Of a DNA stretch of 64,000 nt, positions 7,994 through 17,406 are shown piece after piece. Under the pieces are notes generated by a model. It was not told where the DNA came from. It saw nothing but the letters and a program-made list of their open reading frames with translations, and made no database searches. The position numbers were made by a program, and so were the translations under genes. This DNA comes from CAWAMD01 sp963783045 (GTDB lineage Bacteria > Actinomycetota > Nitriliruptoria > Nitriliruptorales > Nitriliruptoraceae): positions 1,302,001-1,366,000 of the forward strand of contig CAWAMD010000005.1 of assembly GCA_963783045.1 (NCBI GenBank). Direction: 5' to 3'. Numbering within the stretch: position 1 is the first letter of the stretch; every line of letters starts with the position of its first letter.

Positions 7994-9042
7994 ACTCCGG
8001 TCTCCTGCGGTCGTCCCGACAGCTGCGGCGCGTCGTCTGGCACGGGCTTGCCGGCGCCCGGGTAGAGGTAGCAGGCGACGTGCTGGTCGGGGTTCGGCTC
8101 GGCGTACCCGGGCACCGCGTCGGTGCAGTGGTCCATGCGGTAGGGGCACCGCGGGGCGTAGCGGCACCCGGGCGGCGGGTCGACGAGGTCGGGCGGGAAG
8201 CCCTCGATGGAGCGCAGCTGCGTCGTCTCCAGCGAGATCGTCGAGGCCAGCAAACCGCGGGTGTAGGGGTGCTTCGGGTCGTTGAAGATCTGCGTGGCCG
8301 TGCCGATCTCGACGATCTTGCCGGCGTACATGACGGCGACGCGGTCGCAGGTCTCGGCGACGATGCCGAGGTTGTGGGTGATGAGGATGAGGCCCACGTC
8401 CTCGTCCGAGCGGAGCCGGTCGAGGATGTCGAGGATCTGCGACTCGACGATGACGTCGAGCGAGGTCGTCGGCTCGTCGGCGACGATCACGGTCGGGTGC
8501 AGCACGATCCCGAGTGCGATCATGATGCGCTGGCGCATGCCGCCCGAGAACTCGTGGGGGTAGTTGTCGGCCCGGGTCGGGGGGATGCCCATCTGCGCCA
8601 GGGCCTGGCGTGCCATGTGGCGCGCGTCGTCCTTCGAGGTGTCGGGGCGGTGCGCACGGATCGCCTCGACGAAGTGGTCGGTGACCTTCATGAGCGGGTC
8701 GAGGCGGGTCATCGGCTCCTGGAACACGAGCGCGATGTCCTCACCGCGGCGTCGGCGAAGCGTCGACGGGGACGCACTCACGAGGTCCTCGCCGGCCAGC
8801 ACCGCGCTCCCCCGGGCCACAGCACCCGGCGGCAGCAGCTTCATCAGGGCGCGGCCGAGCGACGACTTGCCGCACCCGGACTCGCCGACGAGCCCGAGGC
8901 TCTCACCGGGGCGCACGTCGAAGTCGACGCCGTCGACCGCCCACAGCGGGCCCCGCTCGGTGCGGTAGCCGACCCGCAGGTTCCGCACAGAGAGGACCGG
9001 CTCCGACTGCGCGGCCGTGGTGGCGAAGGCGGGATCGCTCAT
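7990..9042 (-). CDS. oppD: Oligopeptide/dipeptide ABC transporter ATPase (OppD type)
   Basis: The 350-residue protein is an Opp/Dpp-family ABC ATPase: Walker A GESGCGKS at residues 53-60, FQEP in the Q-loop, FSGGMRQR signature, IVADEPTTSLD Walker B region and THN/D H-loop. A canonical C-terminal region follows with GCRYAPRCPYRMDHC and ending VACYLYPG. The ATG was chosen because it overlaps the oppC stop (ATGA) and follows a purine-rich site. It pairs with the adjacent OppF-type ATPase. Confidence 0.94.
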   Translation of the reverse strand: MSDPAFATTAAQSEPVLSVRNLRVGYRTERGPLWAVDGVDFDVRPGESLGLVGESGCGKSSLGRALMKLLPPGAVARGSAVLAGEDLVSASPSTLRRRRGEDIALVFQEPMTRLDPLMKVTDHFVEAIRAHRPDTSKDDARHMARQALAQMGIPPTRADNYPHEFSGGMRQRIMIALGIVLHPTVIVADEPTTSLDVIVESQILDILDRLRSDEDVGLILITHNLGIVAETCDRVAVMYAGKIVEIGTATQIFNDPKHPYTRGLLASTISLETTQLRSIEGFPPDLVDPPPGCRYAPRCPYRMDHCTDAVPGYAEPNPDQHVACYLYPGAGKPVPDDAPQLSGRPQETGV

Positions 9043-10061
9043 CGGTTCTCCGCTCCCTGCTCGATCGGCTGTGGCTCGCGGTCGATCGCGGCGTCGCCGG
9101 TGCCCGGGCGTGGCTCGTCCGTCTCGGGGCCGATCTCGGTGCCGGCGGCGCCCCGGGCCCGCAGCAGCGGGTTGATCACGTCGTTGAGCCCCTCGCCGAC
9201 CAGGGTCAGGCCGGTCACCAGCGTCACGATCGCCATGCCGGGCCAGAAGGCCGTCCACCACACGCCGGAGGCCACGTCGTTGATGGCCTGGGAGATGTCG
9301 TAGCCCCACTCGGCCGTCGGCGGCTGGACGCCGTAGCCGAGGAAGCCGAGGGAGGCGAGGGTGAGGATCGCGTCGGCGGCGTTCAACGTCAGGATGACCG
9401 GCACGGACTGCACGACGTTGAAGAAGACGTAGCGCCCGAGGATGGTGCGCTCCTTCGCGCCGAGCGCCCGGGCGGCCTCGACGAACGGCTCCTCCTTCAC
9501 CGACAGGGTGTGGTTGCGCACGACCCGGAAGTACTGCGGGATGTAGACGAGCCCGACCGCCGCGGCGGCCGACAGCACACCCGGCGAGATGATCGCCGAC
9601 AGCATGAACGAGATGATGATCGCGAGCAGCAGCGGCGGGAACGCGTAGACCGCGTCCATGACCATGACGAGCGCACGGTCGACGAGGCCGCCGCGGTACC
9701 CGGACAGGAGCCCGAGCGGCACGCCGATGACCATCCCGAACGCGACGGCGATGATCATCACCTCGAGCGCCAGGCTGGCGCCACCGATGATGCGGGCGAG
9801 CACGTCGAAGTTGTCGCGGGTGGTCCCGAACAGGTGCTGCGCCGAGGGAGCCTGCAGCTGCGGGATGGACTGGAAGTCGCCCGGCGAGACCTCGACCCGG
9901 TACTCGACGCTGCCGTAGGAGTAGAGGTGGGGACCGACGAGCGCGACGAGCAGGAACAGTCCGACGACCGCCGCGCCGGCGAGGATGAGGACCTTCGAGG
10001 TCCGCGAGGCCTGCCGGAACGGCCTCAGCGCATGCTCCAGGCGTGCGGAGAGCCCTCCCAT
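9039..10061 (-). CDS. oppC: Oligopeptide/dipeptide ABC transporter permease (OppC type)
   Basis: The 340-residue permease has an N-terminal membrane helix (residues about 25-47), a periplasmic loop with the APSAQHLFGTTRDNFDVLAR motif typical of DppC/OppC, a BPD_transp_1 domain and the EAA loop VEAARALGAKERTILGRYV. A charged C-terminal tail of about 35 residues is longer than usual. AGGAGG lies eight bases before the ATG. The gene follows oppB with an 11-base gap and overlaps oppD. Confidence 0.94.
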   Translation of the reverse strand: MGGLSARLEHALRPFRQASRTSKVLILAGAAVVGLFLLVALVGPHLYSYGSVEYRVEVSPGDFQSIPQLQAPSAQHLFGTTRDNFDVLARIIGGASLALEVMIIAVAFGMVIGVPLGLLSGYRGGLVDRALVMVMDAVYAFPPLLLAIIISFMLSAIISPGVLSAAAAVGLVYIPQYFRVVRNHTLSVKEEPFVEAARALGAKERTILGRYVFFNVVQSVPVILTLNAADAILTLASLGFLGYGVQPPTAEWGYDISQAINDVASGVWWTAFWPGMAIVTLVTGLTLVGEGLNDVINPLLRARGAAGTEIGPETDEPRPGTGDAAIDREPQPIEQGAENR

Positions 10062-10072
10062 GCTGCCTCCTC

Positions 10073-11090
10073 CTAGTAGCGAACGCGCGGGTCGACGAGG
10101 CCGTTGACCACGTCGATCAGCAGCGAGATGACGGCGACGACGATGGCGAAGAACGTGACGATGCCCTGGACCGCCGAGTAGTCACGCGCCCCGATGAACC
10201 GGACGATGGAGGTGCCGAGCCCCGGCCAGCTGAAGACGGTCTCGGTCAGGATCGCCCCGCCGAGCAGCAGCGCGAACTGCAGCCCGACGATGGTCACGAT
10301 CGGCACCAGGGCGTTCTTGAACGCATGCCGGAACACCACCTTGCGCTCCGCGATGCCGCGCGCCCGCGCCGACTCGACGTAGTCGGCGCGCAGCGTCTGG
10401 AGCATGTTGACGCGCACAAGACGCACGAAGATCCCGCCGATCACGAGGCCGAGCGTGACGCCGGGCAGCACGAGGTGGTGCAGGGTCGACCACAGTGCGG
10501 GCCAGTTGCCGGTGACGATCGAGTCGATGGTGTAGAAGCCGGTGACCTTGTCGGGCGCGAGGAACGCGCCGACCCGGCCGGAACGTCGGGAACCAGCCGA
10601 GATGCACGCTGAAATAGAGCTGTGCCAGCAGCCCGAGCCAGAAGATCGGCGCCGCGTAGATGACGATGCCGAACAATCGCCCACCAACGTCGAAGGGTGT
10701 GTCCCGTAATCGGCCCGAGACCGCGCCGACCCCGACGCCGATGAGGACGGCGACGATCATCGCGAACCCCGCGAGCTCGAACGTGGCGGGCGCGGCGTCG
10801 CCGATGATCTGCAGGGCGGAGCGGCGGTCGGTGATCGGGTTCCCGAAGTCGCCCGTCACCGCACCCTTCAGGTAGCGCCCGTACTGCACGATCATCGGGT
10901 CGTTGAGGCCCAGGGCCTGCTTGCGGGCCTGGATCTCCTGCGGGGGCAGCCTCGCCCCGAGCGTGGCCGTCACCGGATCTCCGGGGGCGACGCGCAGGAG
11001 CAGGAAGACGAGGGTCAGCAGGATGAAGACCATGGGGATGGTCAACAGCAGTCGCACCAGCAGGTAGCGACGCAGCGAGCTACCGCGCAT
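10073..11090 (-). pseudogene. oppB: Oligopeptide ABC transporter permease (OppB type), one-base frameshift
   Basis: Two overlapping frames together encode one OppB permease of about 338 residues. The N-terminal part (from the ATG at 11090) carries the first helix, RVAPGDPVTATLGARLP and YLKGAVTGDFGNPI. The C-terminal part resumes at GAFLAPDKVTGFYTID and carries the EAA loop ESARARGIAERKVVFRHAFK and the ending VDPRVRY. The frames join near 10581-10584, where one extra T (plus-strand A) after FPT breaks the frame. Gene length is 3n+1. Both halves are fully conserved, so an assembly error is as likely as a true mutation; if real, the transporter lacks one permease. Confidence 0.85.
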
Positions 11091-11126
11091 CGTCCGTCTC
11101 CCGTGTCACGTTCGGTGCCCGGTCAT

Positions 11127-11159
11127 GGGTGGGGCCCCGTGTGTGACGGGGCCCCACCC
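11127..11159. terminator. Perfect 14-bp hairpin between oppA and oppB
   Basis: GGGTGGGGCCCCGT and its exact complement enclose a five-base loop. The element lies in the roughly 105-base space after the oppA stop and before the oppB start. Such hairpins after binding-protein genes commonly act as partial terminators or mRNA stabilisers, so that the binding protein is made in excess of the membrane components. Confidence 0.7.
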
Positions 11160-11196
11160 GCTGACCGTGTCCTCGATCAGCGCATCACTGCGCCGG

Positions 11197-12853
11197 TCAC
11201 GACTTGCTGATCAGGTAGTAGCGGAAGATCTGTGCCGCGTCCATCGTCTGGTCGACGCCCTGGACGTTGCTGCGCGAGAACGCGTAGGCGTCCTCGACGT
11301 ACAGCGGCACGATCGGGGTGTCCTCGGCGGCGAGCTTCTGGATGTCGGCGAACGTCTGCTTGCGCTGGTCCGAGCCGGCCTCGTCCTTGGCCTGCTCCTG
11401 GTTGATGAGCTGGTCCATCTTGTCGGACGAGTACATCTTCAGGAAGCTCTGCTCCGAGTGGTAGAAGGGCTGCAGGTAGTCGTCCGGGTCGAGGTAGTCC
11501 GGGTACCAGCCCAGCAGGAACGCCGGGTACTGGCCCGTCTCGCCCGGCCAGGCCTGCGAGGTGAACTGCGCCCACTCGCTCGACTGCAGGTTCACGGTGA
11601 ACTGACCCGTCTCCTCGAGCTCACGCTTGACCGTCTGCGCCACGGACGCCTCGGTGTCGCCGTAGTGCTTCGGGGCGTAGTAGAGGTCGAAGGTCGTCTT
11701 GTCCGCGGCGAAGCTCGCCGGGTCCTTGCCCTCGTACATGTCCTTGAAGTCCGTCGTGGACGAGTCGAACGACGGCGGGACCATCGAGTAGAGCGGCTCG
11801 GCCGCACCCGACAGGGCCTCGTCGATGATCCGCTGACGGTCGACCGCAGCGGCGACGGCCTTGCGGACGTTCGCGTCGGTGAACGGGTCCTTGAGCGTGT
11901 TGAAGACCAGGTAGCGGATCGCGCCGGGGCCCTTGGCGATCTGGATGTCGCCGTTGCCCTCGAGCGACGAGCGCTGCTCCGGGGTCAACGCGCGATAGGC
12001 GATGTCGATCTCGCCGGACTCGAGCGCCGACTTCAGCTGCGCCGCCTGCGTGTAGAACTTCACGAGGACGCGGTCGTTCTTCGGCGCGTCACCGTAGTAG
12101 TCGGCGAACTTCTCGAGCGTCAGCGACTCGTTCTCGCGGAAGTCGGTGATCGTGTAGGGACCGGAGCCGACGAAGGTCTCGTTGATGTACTGCTCGGGGT
12201 CCTCCCCCTCGCCGAGTGCCTTGTCCGGCGACGTGTAGTCGCCGTCGGACGGCACGATCGTCGCCTCGGTGTAGGCGAGCTTCGAGGTGAAGGTGTTGTC
12301 CTTCGCCGTGAGCTTGATCACGACGGTCGTCGGGTCCGGGGTCTCGATGCTGTCGATGCCCGACAGCAGGAAGCCGGCGCCCTCCGGGTGGTTGATCCAG
12401 CGGGAGCGGTTCAGCGAGAACTTGACGTCCTCGCTGGTGAGGTCGCTGCCGTCCGAGAACTTCACGCCGTCCTTCAGCGTGAAGGTGTAGGTCAGGCCGT
12501 CGTCGCTGATCTGAGGCAGGTCGGCGGCCAGCTCCGGCGACGGGTCGGTCTCGCCCGGGGCGAAGCTGACGAGCCGTGAGCCGGCGTTGTAGAAGATGTT
12601 CGAGCAGTAGTAGCTGTAGCACTTGGCCGGGTCGAGGGTGTTCACCGTGTCGGTGGTCCCAACGATCAGGTCACCACCGGCGGCCTGCTCGCTGCCGCCG
12701 CCACCGGCGGGACTCGAGGTCTCCGACCCCACCGGCCGGGCTCTCCGAGCCACCACCACCGGCGTTCTCGTTGTTCTCCCCGCCGCCACACGCCGTCGCG
12801 ACCAGCGCGACCGCGAAGATGGCGGCGATCCAGCGAGCTCTGCGGATACGCAT
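11197..12853 (-). pseudogene. oppA: Peptide ABC transporter substrate-binding lipoprotein (OppA type), one-base frameshift
   Basis: The ATG at 12853 opens a lipoprotein signal peptide ending in the lipobox ATAC (Cys22), followed by a Gly/Ser/Glu linker. The mature SBP_bac_5 domain is in another frame and runs to 11197, with DLIVGTTDTVNTLDPAKC, LKDGVKFSDGSDLTSEDVKF and an ending IFRYYLISKS. The frames meet in a run of four G residues at about 12727-12730; one extra base explains it, and the total is 3n+1 (restored length about 551 aa). The two parts are otherwise intact. The site GGGAGA lies upstream of the start. It would capture peptides or similar solutes for OppBCDF. Confidence 0.85.
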
Positions 12854-13115
12854 GCGCTGTCTCCCATGTGTCGAGGTGTCGCGAGCGTCGGCCGTGGTGT
12901 CCCCCGCACGGGCGGGAACGCTGGCCCCGCGGACCCGCGCGGATCCCGCGCGACACGGCGGTGCCGACTATCGCGGTAGTAGCACGAAACCAGACGGTAG
13001 GGGAACCCGCGCACCCTATGCGCCATGCCCCCCGCAGATGCGCCCGTTCTGCGCGCTCCGCGCATACCGACGCAGCCCACCGCCACTCAATGTGCGTTCG
13101 CGCACGCTCACGTGC
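12854..13115 (-). promoter_or_regulatory. Leader and promoter region of the first opp operon
   Basis: No gene is seen here. On the minus strand the sequence contains GATAGT and nearby TACTAC (around 12965-12985), which are candidate -10 elements about 115 bases upstream of oppA. A GC-rich leader with several short inverted repeats follows, and GGGAGA precedes the ATG. No -35 element could be assigned with confidence. Confidence 0.35.
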
Positions 13116-13149
13116 GCCGACGCGCCGGCGCGCCGGCGCGCGGGTCGGC
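13116..13149 (-). terminator. Strong hairpin after the CoA-transferase gene
   Basis: GCCGA (13116-13120) pairs with TCGGC (13145-13149) around a 20-base self-complementary core (CGCGCCGGCGCGCCGGCGCG, 13121-13140). The element starts directly after the CoA-transferase stop codon, so it is the likely end of the long operon that begins at 23630. There is no U-tract, which is common in GC-rich actinobacteria. Confidence 0.5.
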
Positions 13150-14433
13150 TCAGCAGACACCGGCATCGCGGAGCGCGTCGACGAGTCCCGCATCGAGACC
13201 GAGCGTGCCGAGAACCGCCTCGGTGTGCTGACCGAGGACCGGCGGGGCGCGCCGGACGCCGGCGCGCACGCCGTCGACCCGCAGCGGGCTGCGGACCTGC
13301 GGCACGGCGCCGGCAGGATGGGCGACCTCCTCGACGAGACCGACCGCCTGGACCTGCGGGTCCGCGAAGACCTCGTCGACGCGGTTCACCGGCGCACACG
13401 GGACGCCCGCCGCACCGAGGCGCTGCCGCCAGGCGTCGGCGGTGTCGCTCGCGAAGGTGGCCGCGAGCGCTGCGGTCAGTGCCTCGCGGTGCTCGACCCG
13501 ATCGGCGTTGGTCGCGAAGCGTGGGTCGTCGGCCAGGTCGTCGCGGTCGACGGCGCGACACAGCGCGACGAACTGCCGGTCGTTGCCCGCGCCGACGACG
13601 AGCGGCCGGTCGGCGCAGTGCACCGGCCCGTAGGGCGCGATGTTGGGGTGGTCGTTGCCAAGTGGGCCGGGCACCTGCCCGCCGACGAGGTGGTTGGCCG
13701 CCTGGTTCACGAGCGCGCTGATGGCCGACTCGAGCAGCGGCACCTCGATGCGCGGGGCGCGGGGCGCGTCGTCGTCGCCGTCGGTGCGCCCCGGTGCCCT
13801 CCCCTGGCGGCCGAGCAGCCCCGCCAGCGCCGAGACGGCCGCGTACAGGCCCGTGATCACGTCGGCGATGGCGACACCGACCTTGGTCGGCCCCGTCGAG
13901 GGGAACCCGGTGATCCCCATGAGCCCGCTGCGGGCCTGCACCATGACGTCGTAGCCGGGCAGGTCGCCGTCGGGTCCGTCGGTGCCGGCGCCGCGGATGG
14001 ACACCCACACGGTGTCGGGCGTCGCGTCGCGCAGCCGGTCGATGCCGAGGCTGCGGGCGTGGCGGGGCAGGAAGTTCTCGAGCACCACGTCGGCGCCGGC
14101 GGCGAGGTGGGCGAGGATGGCCTGCCCGGCCTCGTCGGCGAGGTCGAGGGTGAGCGAGCGGCGGTTGCGGTTCACCGACAGGAAGTAGGCGGCGTCGTCG
14201 CCGTGGAAGGGGGGACCCCACCGGCGGGTGTCGTCGCCGTGGCCGGGGCGCTCGACCTTGATCACGTCGGCGCCGAGGTCGGACAGCACCATGCCGGCGA
14301 AGGGACCGGCGAGCACCCGCGAGCAGTCCAGCACCCGCACGCCGGCGAGGGGCCCGGTGCCGGGCCGCGTCGTGTCGGCCGGCCAGTCGGCGGCCGCGGC
14401 GAGCGCCGCCTCGACGTCCTCGCGGAGGCTCAC
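13150..14433 (-). CDS. Class III CoA-transferase (CaiB/BaiF family), possibly glutarate CoA-transferase
   Basis: Class III CoA-transferases move CoA between carboxylic acids. The 427-residue protein has the family start GVRVLDCSRVLAGPFAGMVL, the CoA-site segment DVIKVERPGHGDDTRRWGPP, SVNRNRRSLTLDL, the ENFLP motif, PGYDVMVQARSGLM, and Asp191 in VAIADVITG at the position expected for the catalytic aspartate. Its GTG overlaps the stop of the glutaryl-CoA-dehydrogenase-like gene (GTGA). That pairing recalls the succinyl-CoA:glutarate CoA-transferase/GCDH pair, so glutarate or a relative is a plausible substrate, but the context leaves this open. Confidence 0.88.
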   Translation of the reverse strand: MSLREDVEAALAAAADWPADTTRPGTGPLAGVRVLDCSRVLAGPFAGMVLSDLGADVIKVERPGHGDDTRRWGPPFHGDDAAYFLSVNRNRRSLTLDLADEAGQAILAHLAAGADVVLENFLPRHARSLGIDRLRDATPDTVWVSIRGAGTDGPDGDLPGYDVMVQARSGLMGITGFPSTGPTKVGVAIADVITGLYAAVSALAGLLGRQGRAPGRTDGDDDAPRAPRIEVPLLESAISALVNQAANHLVGGQVPGPLGNDHPNIAPYGPVHCADRPLVVGAGNDRQFVALCRAVDRDDLADDPRFATNADRVEHREALTAALAATFASDTADAWRQRLGAAGVPCAPVNRVDEVFADPQVQAVGLVEEVAHPAGAVPQVRSPLRVDGVRAGVRRAPPVLGQHTEAVLGTLGLDAGLVDALRDAGVC

Positions 14434-15599
14434 CGGAAGGCCGGGATGCCGGTGATCGCCTGCCCGAGGATGAGGGTGTGCATCTCGACCGTGCCCTCGT
14501 AGGTCAGCACCGACTCGAGGTTGTTCATGTGGCGGATGACCGGGTACTCGAGCGTGATGCCGCTCGCGGCGAGGATCGTCCGGGCCTCCCGGGCGACCTC
14601 CAGCGCCGCACGGACGTTGTGGAGCTTGCCGTAGGAGATGTGCTCGGGGCGGATCGCGCCGGCGTCCTTCTTGCGGCCGAGCTCGTTGGCGATGAGCTGC
14701 GAGTTCTGGACCTTGAGCAGCATCTCGACGAGCTTGCGCTGGGTGAGCTGGAACCCGCCGATCTTGCGGTCGAACTGCTCGCGGGTGGTGGCGTAGTCGA
14801 GCGCCGCCTCGTAGCAGGCCCGGCCGGCGCCGACCGCGCCCCAGACGATCCCGTAGCGGGCCTCGGAGAGGCACGACAGCGGCCCGCGCATCCCGGTGAC
14901 ACCGGGCAGCACGGCGTCGGCGGGCAGCCGCACGTCCTCGAGGACGAGCTCGGAGGTCACGGACGCCCGCAGCGAGAGCTTCTGGTGGATGTCACGGGTC
15001 GAGAACCCGGGCGTGTCGGTCGGCACGACGAACCCGCGCACCCCGTCGTCGGTGCGGGCCCACACGACGGCCACGTCGGCGATCCCGCCGTTCGTGATCC
15101 ACATCTTCGTGCCGTCGAGCACCCAGTCGTCCCCGTCGCGGCGGGCGCGGGTGCGCATGTCCGACGGGTTGGAGCCGACGTCGGGCTCGGTCAGCCCGAA
15201 GCACCCGACGGCGTCGCCGGCGGCCATGGCGGGCAGCCACCGCTCCTTCTGCTCCTCGGAGCCGTACCTCCAGATCGGGAACATCGCGAGCGAGCCCTGC
15301 ACGGACACGAAGCTGCGCAGGCCCGAGTCACCCGCCTCGAGCTCGCGGCACGCGACCCCGTAGGCGGTGCCGGACGCGCCCGCGCACCCGTAGCCGGACA
15401 GGTGCATCCCGAGGAGACCGAGCTTGCCGACCTCGCCGATCAGCTCACGCGGGAAGACGCCCTGCTCGAACCACTCCCCCACGCCGTCGAGGATGCGCTC
15501 GCGGACGAACCGGCGGACGGTGTCGCGGACCATGCGCTCGTCCTCGCCGAGGTCGCGGTCGAGGTCGAGCAGGTCGTGGGGGTCGGGGCGCTGGGCCAT
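14430..15599 (-). CDS. Acyl-CoA dehydrogenase, glutaryl-CoA dehydrogenase-like
   Basis: The 389-residue FAD enzyme follows the GCDH pattern closely: GYGCAGASGTAYGVACRELE, SVQGSLAMFPIWRYGSEEQK, GCFGLTEPDVGSNPSDMRT, DGTKMWITNGGIADVAVVWA, KLSLRASVT, and the catalytic base Glu368 in TYEGT, ending LGQAITGIPAF. GCDHs oxidise and decarboxylate glutaryl-CoA to crotonyl-CoA. The gene is sandwiched between the RpiR regulator (its ATG shares one base with the regulator stop) and the CoA-transferase. Substrate assignment is inferred from similarity; a non-decarboxylating or longer diacyl-CoA dehydrogenase is possible. Confidence 0.9.
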   Translation of the reverse strand: MAQRPDPHDLLDLDRDLGEDERMVRDTVRRFVRERILDGVGEWFEQGVFPRELIGEVGKLGLLGMHLSGYGCAGASGTAYGVACRELEAGDSGLRSFVSVQGSLAMFPIWRYGSEEQKERWLPAMAAGDAVGCFGLTEPDVGSNPSDMRTRARRDGDDWVLDGTKMWITNGGIADVAVVWARTDDGVRGFVVPTDTPGFSTRDIHQKLSLRASVTSELVLEDVRLPADAVLPGVTGMRGPLSCLSEARYGIVWGAVGAGRACYEAALDYATTREQFDRKIGGFQLTQRKLVEMLLKVQNSQLIANELGRKKDAGAIRPEHISYGKLHNVRAALEVAREARTILAASGITLEYPVIRHMNNLESVLTYEGTVEMHTLILGQAITGIPAFR

Positions 15600-16531
15600 C
15601 AGCCGTTCTCCACGTCGGTGTCGGGTCGGTCCCCCTGCATCCAAGCAGGAGCGCTGCGGCGGGTCGGGTTGCGCAGGCTGCCCTCGACGTTCCCGTCGAA
15701 GTAGAGCCGGTTCGCGCGGGTGGTCGCCTCGAGCGCGCGGCCGGGGTCGGCGGCCGCGACGGCCGCGACGATCGCCTCGATCAGGGTCGCCATCCCGGCC
15801 ATGCCGAGCCGAGGTCCCACGGTCCGCGTCTGCGCGGTGAGATGGAGGTCGGCGATGAGCGCGGCCGGCGAGGCCGCCGAGTCGGTGACGGCCACGGTCA
15901 CCGCCCCGGACTCCTTGGCGATCTGCAGCGCCTGGAGCGTGCCGCGCAGGTAGCGCCAGACGCTGACGCCGAGCACCACGTCTCCCGGCTGCAGCGAGCC
16001 GAGGAGCGCCCCGGCGTCGGCGACCCCCGAGCCGAGCAGCGCCCGGTGCCCGAGGATCTGCAGCGACGAGGTCAGGAACATCCCGGCACCCTGCGACACG
16101 CCCCCCGCGACGACCACGGTCGCGCCCGCGCCGGCGATGCGGCGGGCAACCGTCATCAGCGACCGCCGATCGAGCTGCTCGAGCGTCCCGGTGACGTTGT
16201 CCACCGCGGTCGCGAAGATGCGGCTCGTCAGATCGCCGTCCCCGTCGCCCTCGATGCTCTCGACCCGCTGCGCGAAGGTCCGGCGGTGGGCAAAGGTGTC
16301 GCGAACCTCCTGCTGGAGCTCGCGCCAGCCGGCGTAGCCGAGGCTCTGGCACGTCCGCACCACCGTGGCCGGGTCGACGCCCGCCCGTGCGGCGAGCTCG
16401 GCCGCCGACGCGAAGGACACGAACGCGGGATCGTCGATGAGCACGCGGGCGACCTGCTGCTGCTTCGTGGACAGCCCGGTGAACTGCTCGCTGAGGACCT
16501 GCTCGACCGAGGCCGGGTGCTTGTCGCTCAC
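15599..16531 (-). CDS. MurR/RpiR family transcriptional regulator
   Basis: This 310-residue regulator has an N-terminal HTH_6 domain (residues about 10-85; LSTKQQQVARVLIDDPAFVS, ATVVRTCQSLGYAGWRELQQ) and a C-terminal SIS domain (about 115-270; ATVVVAGGVSQGAGMFL, DVVLGVSVWRY, AVTVAVTDSAASP). RpiR proteins usually sense phosphosugars or other small metabolites through the SIS domain. The gene sits inside the operon, overlapping both neighbours (GTGA with the permease, TGATG with the dehydrogenase), and probably controls it. Confidence 0.9.
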   Translation of the reverse strand: MSDKHPASVEQVLSEQFTGLSTKQQQVARVLIDDPAFVSFASAAELAARAGVDPATVVRTCQSLGYAGWRELQQEVRDTFAHRRTFAQRVESIEGDGDGDLTSRIFATAVDNVTGTLEQLDRRSLMTVARRIAGAGATVVVAGGVSQGAGMFLTSSLQILGHRALLGSGVADAGALLGSLQPGDVVLGVSVWRYLRGTLQALQIAKESGAVTVAVTDSAASPAALIADLHLTAQTRTVGPRLGMAGMATLIEAIVAAVAAADPGRALEATTRANRLYFDGNVEGSLRNPTRRSAPAWMQGDRPDTDVENG

Positions 16532-17406
16532 GCGTGCGTCTCCTCCGCGGCGAGGCGGCTCTGCCGGCCCTCGAACCGCGGGTCGATGGCGTCCCGCAGC
16601 CCGTCGCCCAGGACGTTGACGGCCAGCACGATCGCGAAGATCGCGAGCCCCGGCAAGGTCGCGAGCCACCATGCGCGCTCTATGTACGCCCGGCCGTCGG
16701 CGAGCATCGCGCCCCACGTCGGTCGGGACGCCTCCACCCCGAGCCCGAGGAAGGACAGCGACGCCTCGGTGACGATCACCACGCCGAGCTCGAGGGTGGC
16801 GACCACGAGGACGGGCGGCAGCACGTTCGGCAGGACGTGGCCGACCAGGATCCGCCAGTGGCTGACTCCGAGGCCGCGGGACGCCATGACGTACTCGCGC
16901 TCACGCAGCGAGAGCACCTCGCCCCGTACCAGTCGGGCATAGATCACCCAGCTCGTGACCACGAGCGCCAGGACGAGGTTGCGCAGACCGGTCCCGAGCA
17001 CCGCCACGATGGCGATCGCGAGCAGGAGGAACGGGAAGGCGAGCCACGCGTCGACGATCCGCATCACGATCGTGTCGAGCCAGCCGCCGAAGTAGCCGCT
17101 GAGCAGGCCGACGGCGACGCCGACCACGCCGGCGATGCCGACCGCGGCGAAGCCGATCAGCAGCGACACGCGGGCGCCGTAGAGCAGGCGGGACAGCACG
17201 TCCCGTCCGAGCAGGTCGGTGCCGAGCAGGTGCCCCGAGGACAGCGGTGGCTGCAGGCGGGCCGCCAGGTCCTGCGCGTTCGGGTCGTGGGGCGCGAGGG
17301 TCGGGGCAGCCAGCGCCACCACGACGAATACGACGAGGACGGCGACCGCCGCGGTCACGGTCCACGAGTGGCCGAAGATGGCCGTCGCCCGGCGAAGGCG
17401 AATCAT
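16528..17406 (-). CDS. Peptide-type ABC transporter permease (DppC/OppC type)
   Basis: The 292-residue permease begins with one membrane helix (residues about 17-35), has the SSGHLLGTDLLGRDVLSRLL motif that marks DppC-type subunits, and a BPD_transp_1 domain with the EAA loop YVMASRGLGVSHWRILVGHV. It ends near the ILGDGLRDAIDPR-type motif (NVLGDGLRDAIDPRF). The ATG overlaps the stop of the DppB-type gene (ATGA). It completes the second transporter of the window. Confidence 0.94.
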   Translation of the reverse strand: MIRLRRATAIFGHSWTVTAAVAVLVVFVVVALAAPTLAPHDPNAQDLAARLQPPLSSGHLLGTDLLGRDVLSRLLYGARVSLLIGFAAVGIAGVVGVAVGLLSGYFGGWLDTIVMRIVDAWLAFPFLLLAIAIVAVLGTGLRNLVLALVVTSWVIYARLVRGEVLSLREREYVMASRGLGVSHWRILVGHVLPNVLPPVLVVATLELGVVIVTEASLSFLGLGVEASRPTWGAMLADGRAYIERAWWLATLPGLAIFAIVLAVNVLGDGLRDAIDPRFEGRQSRLAAEETHA

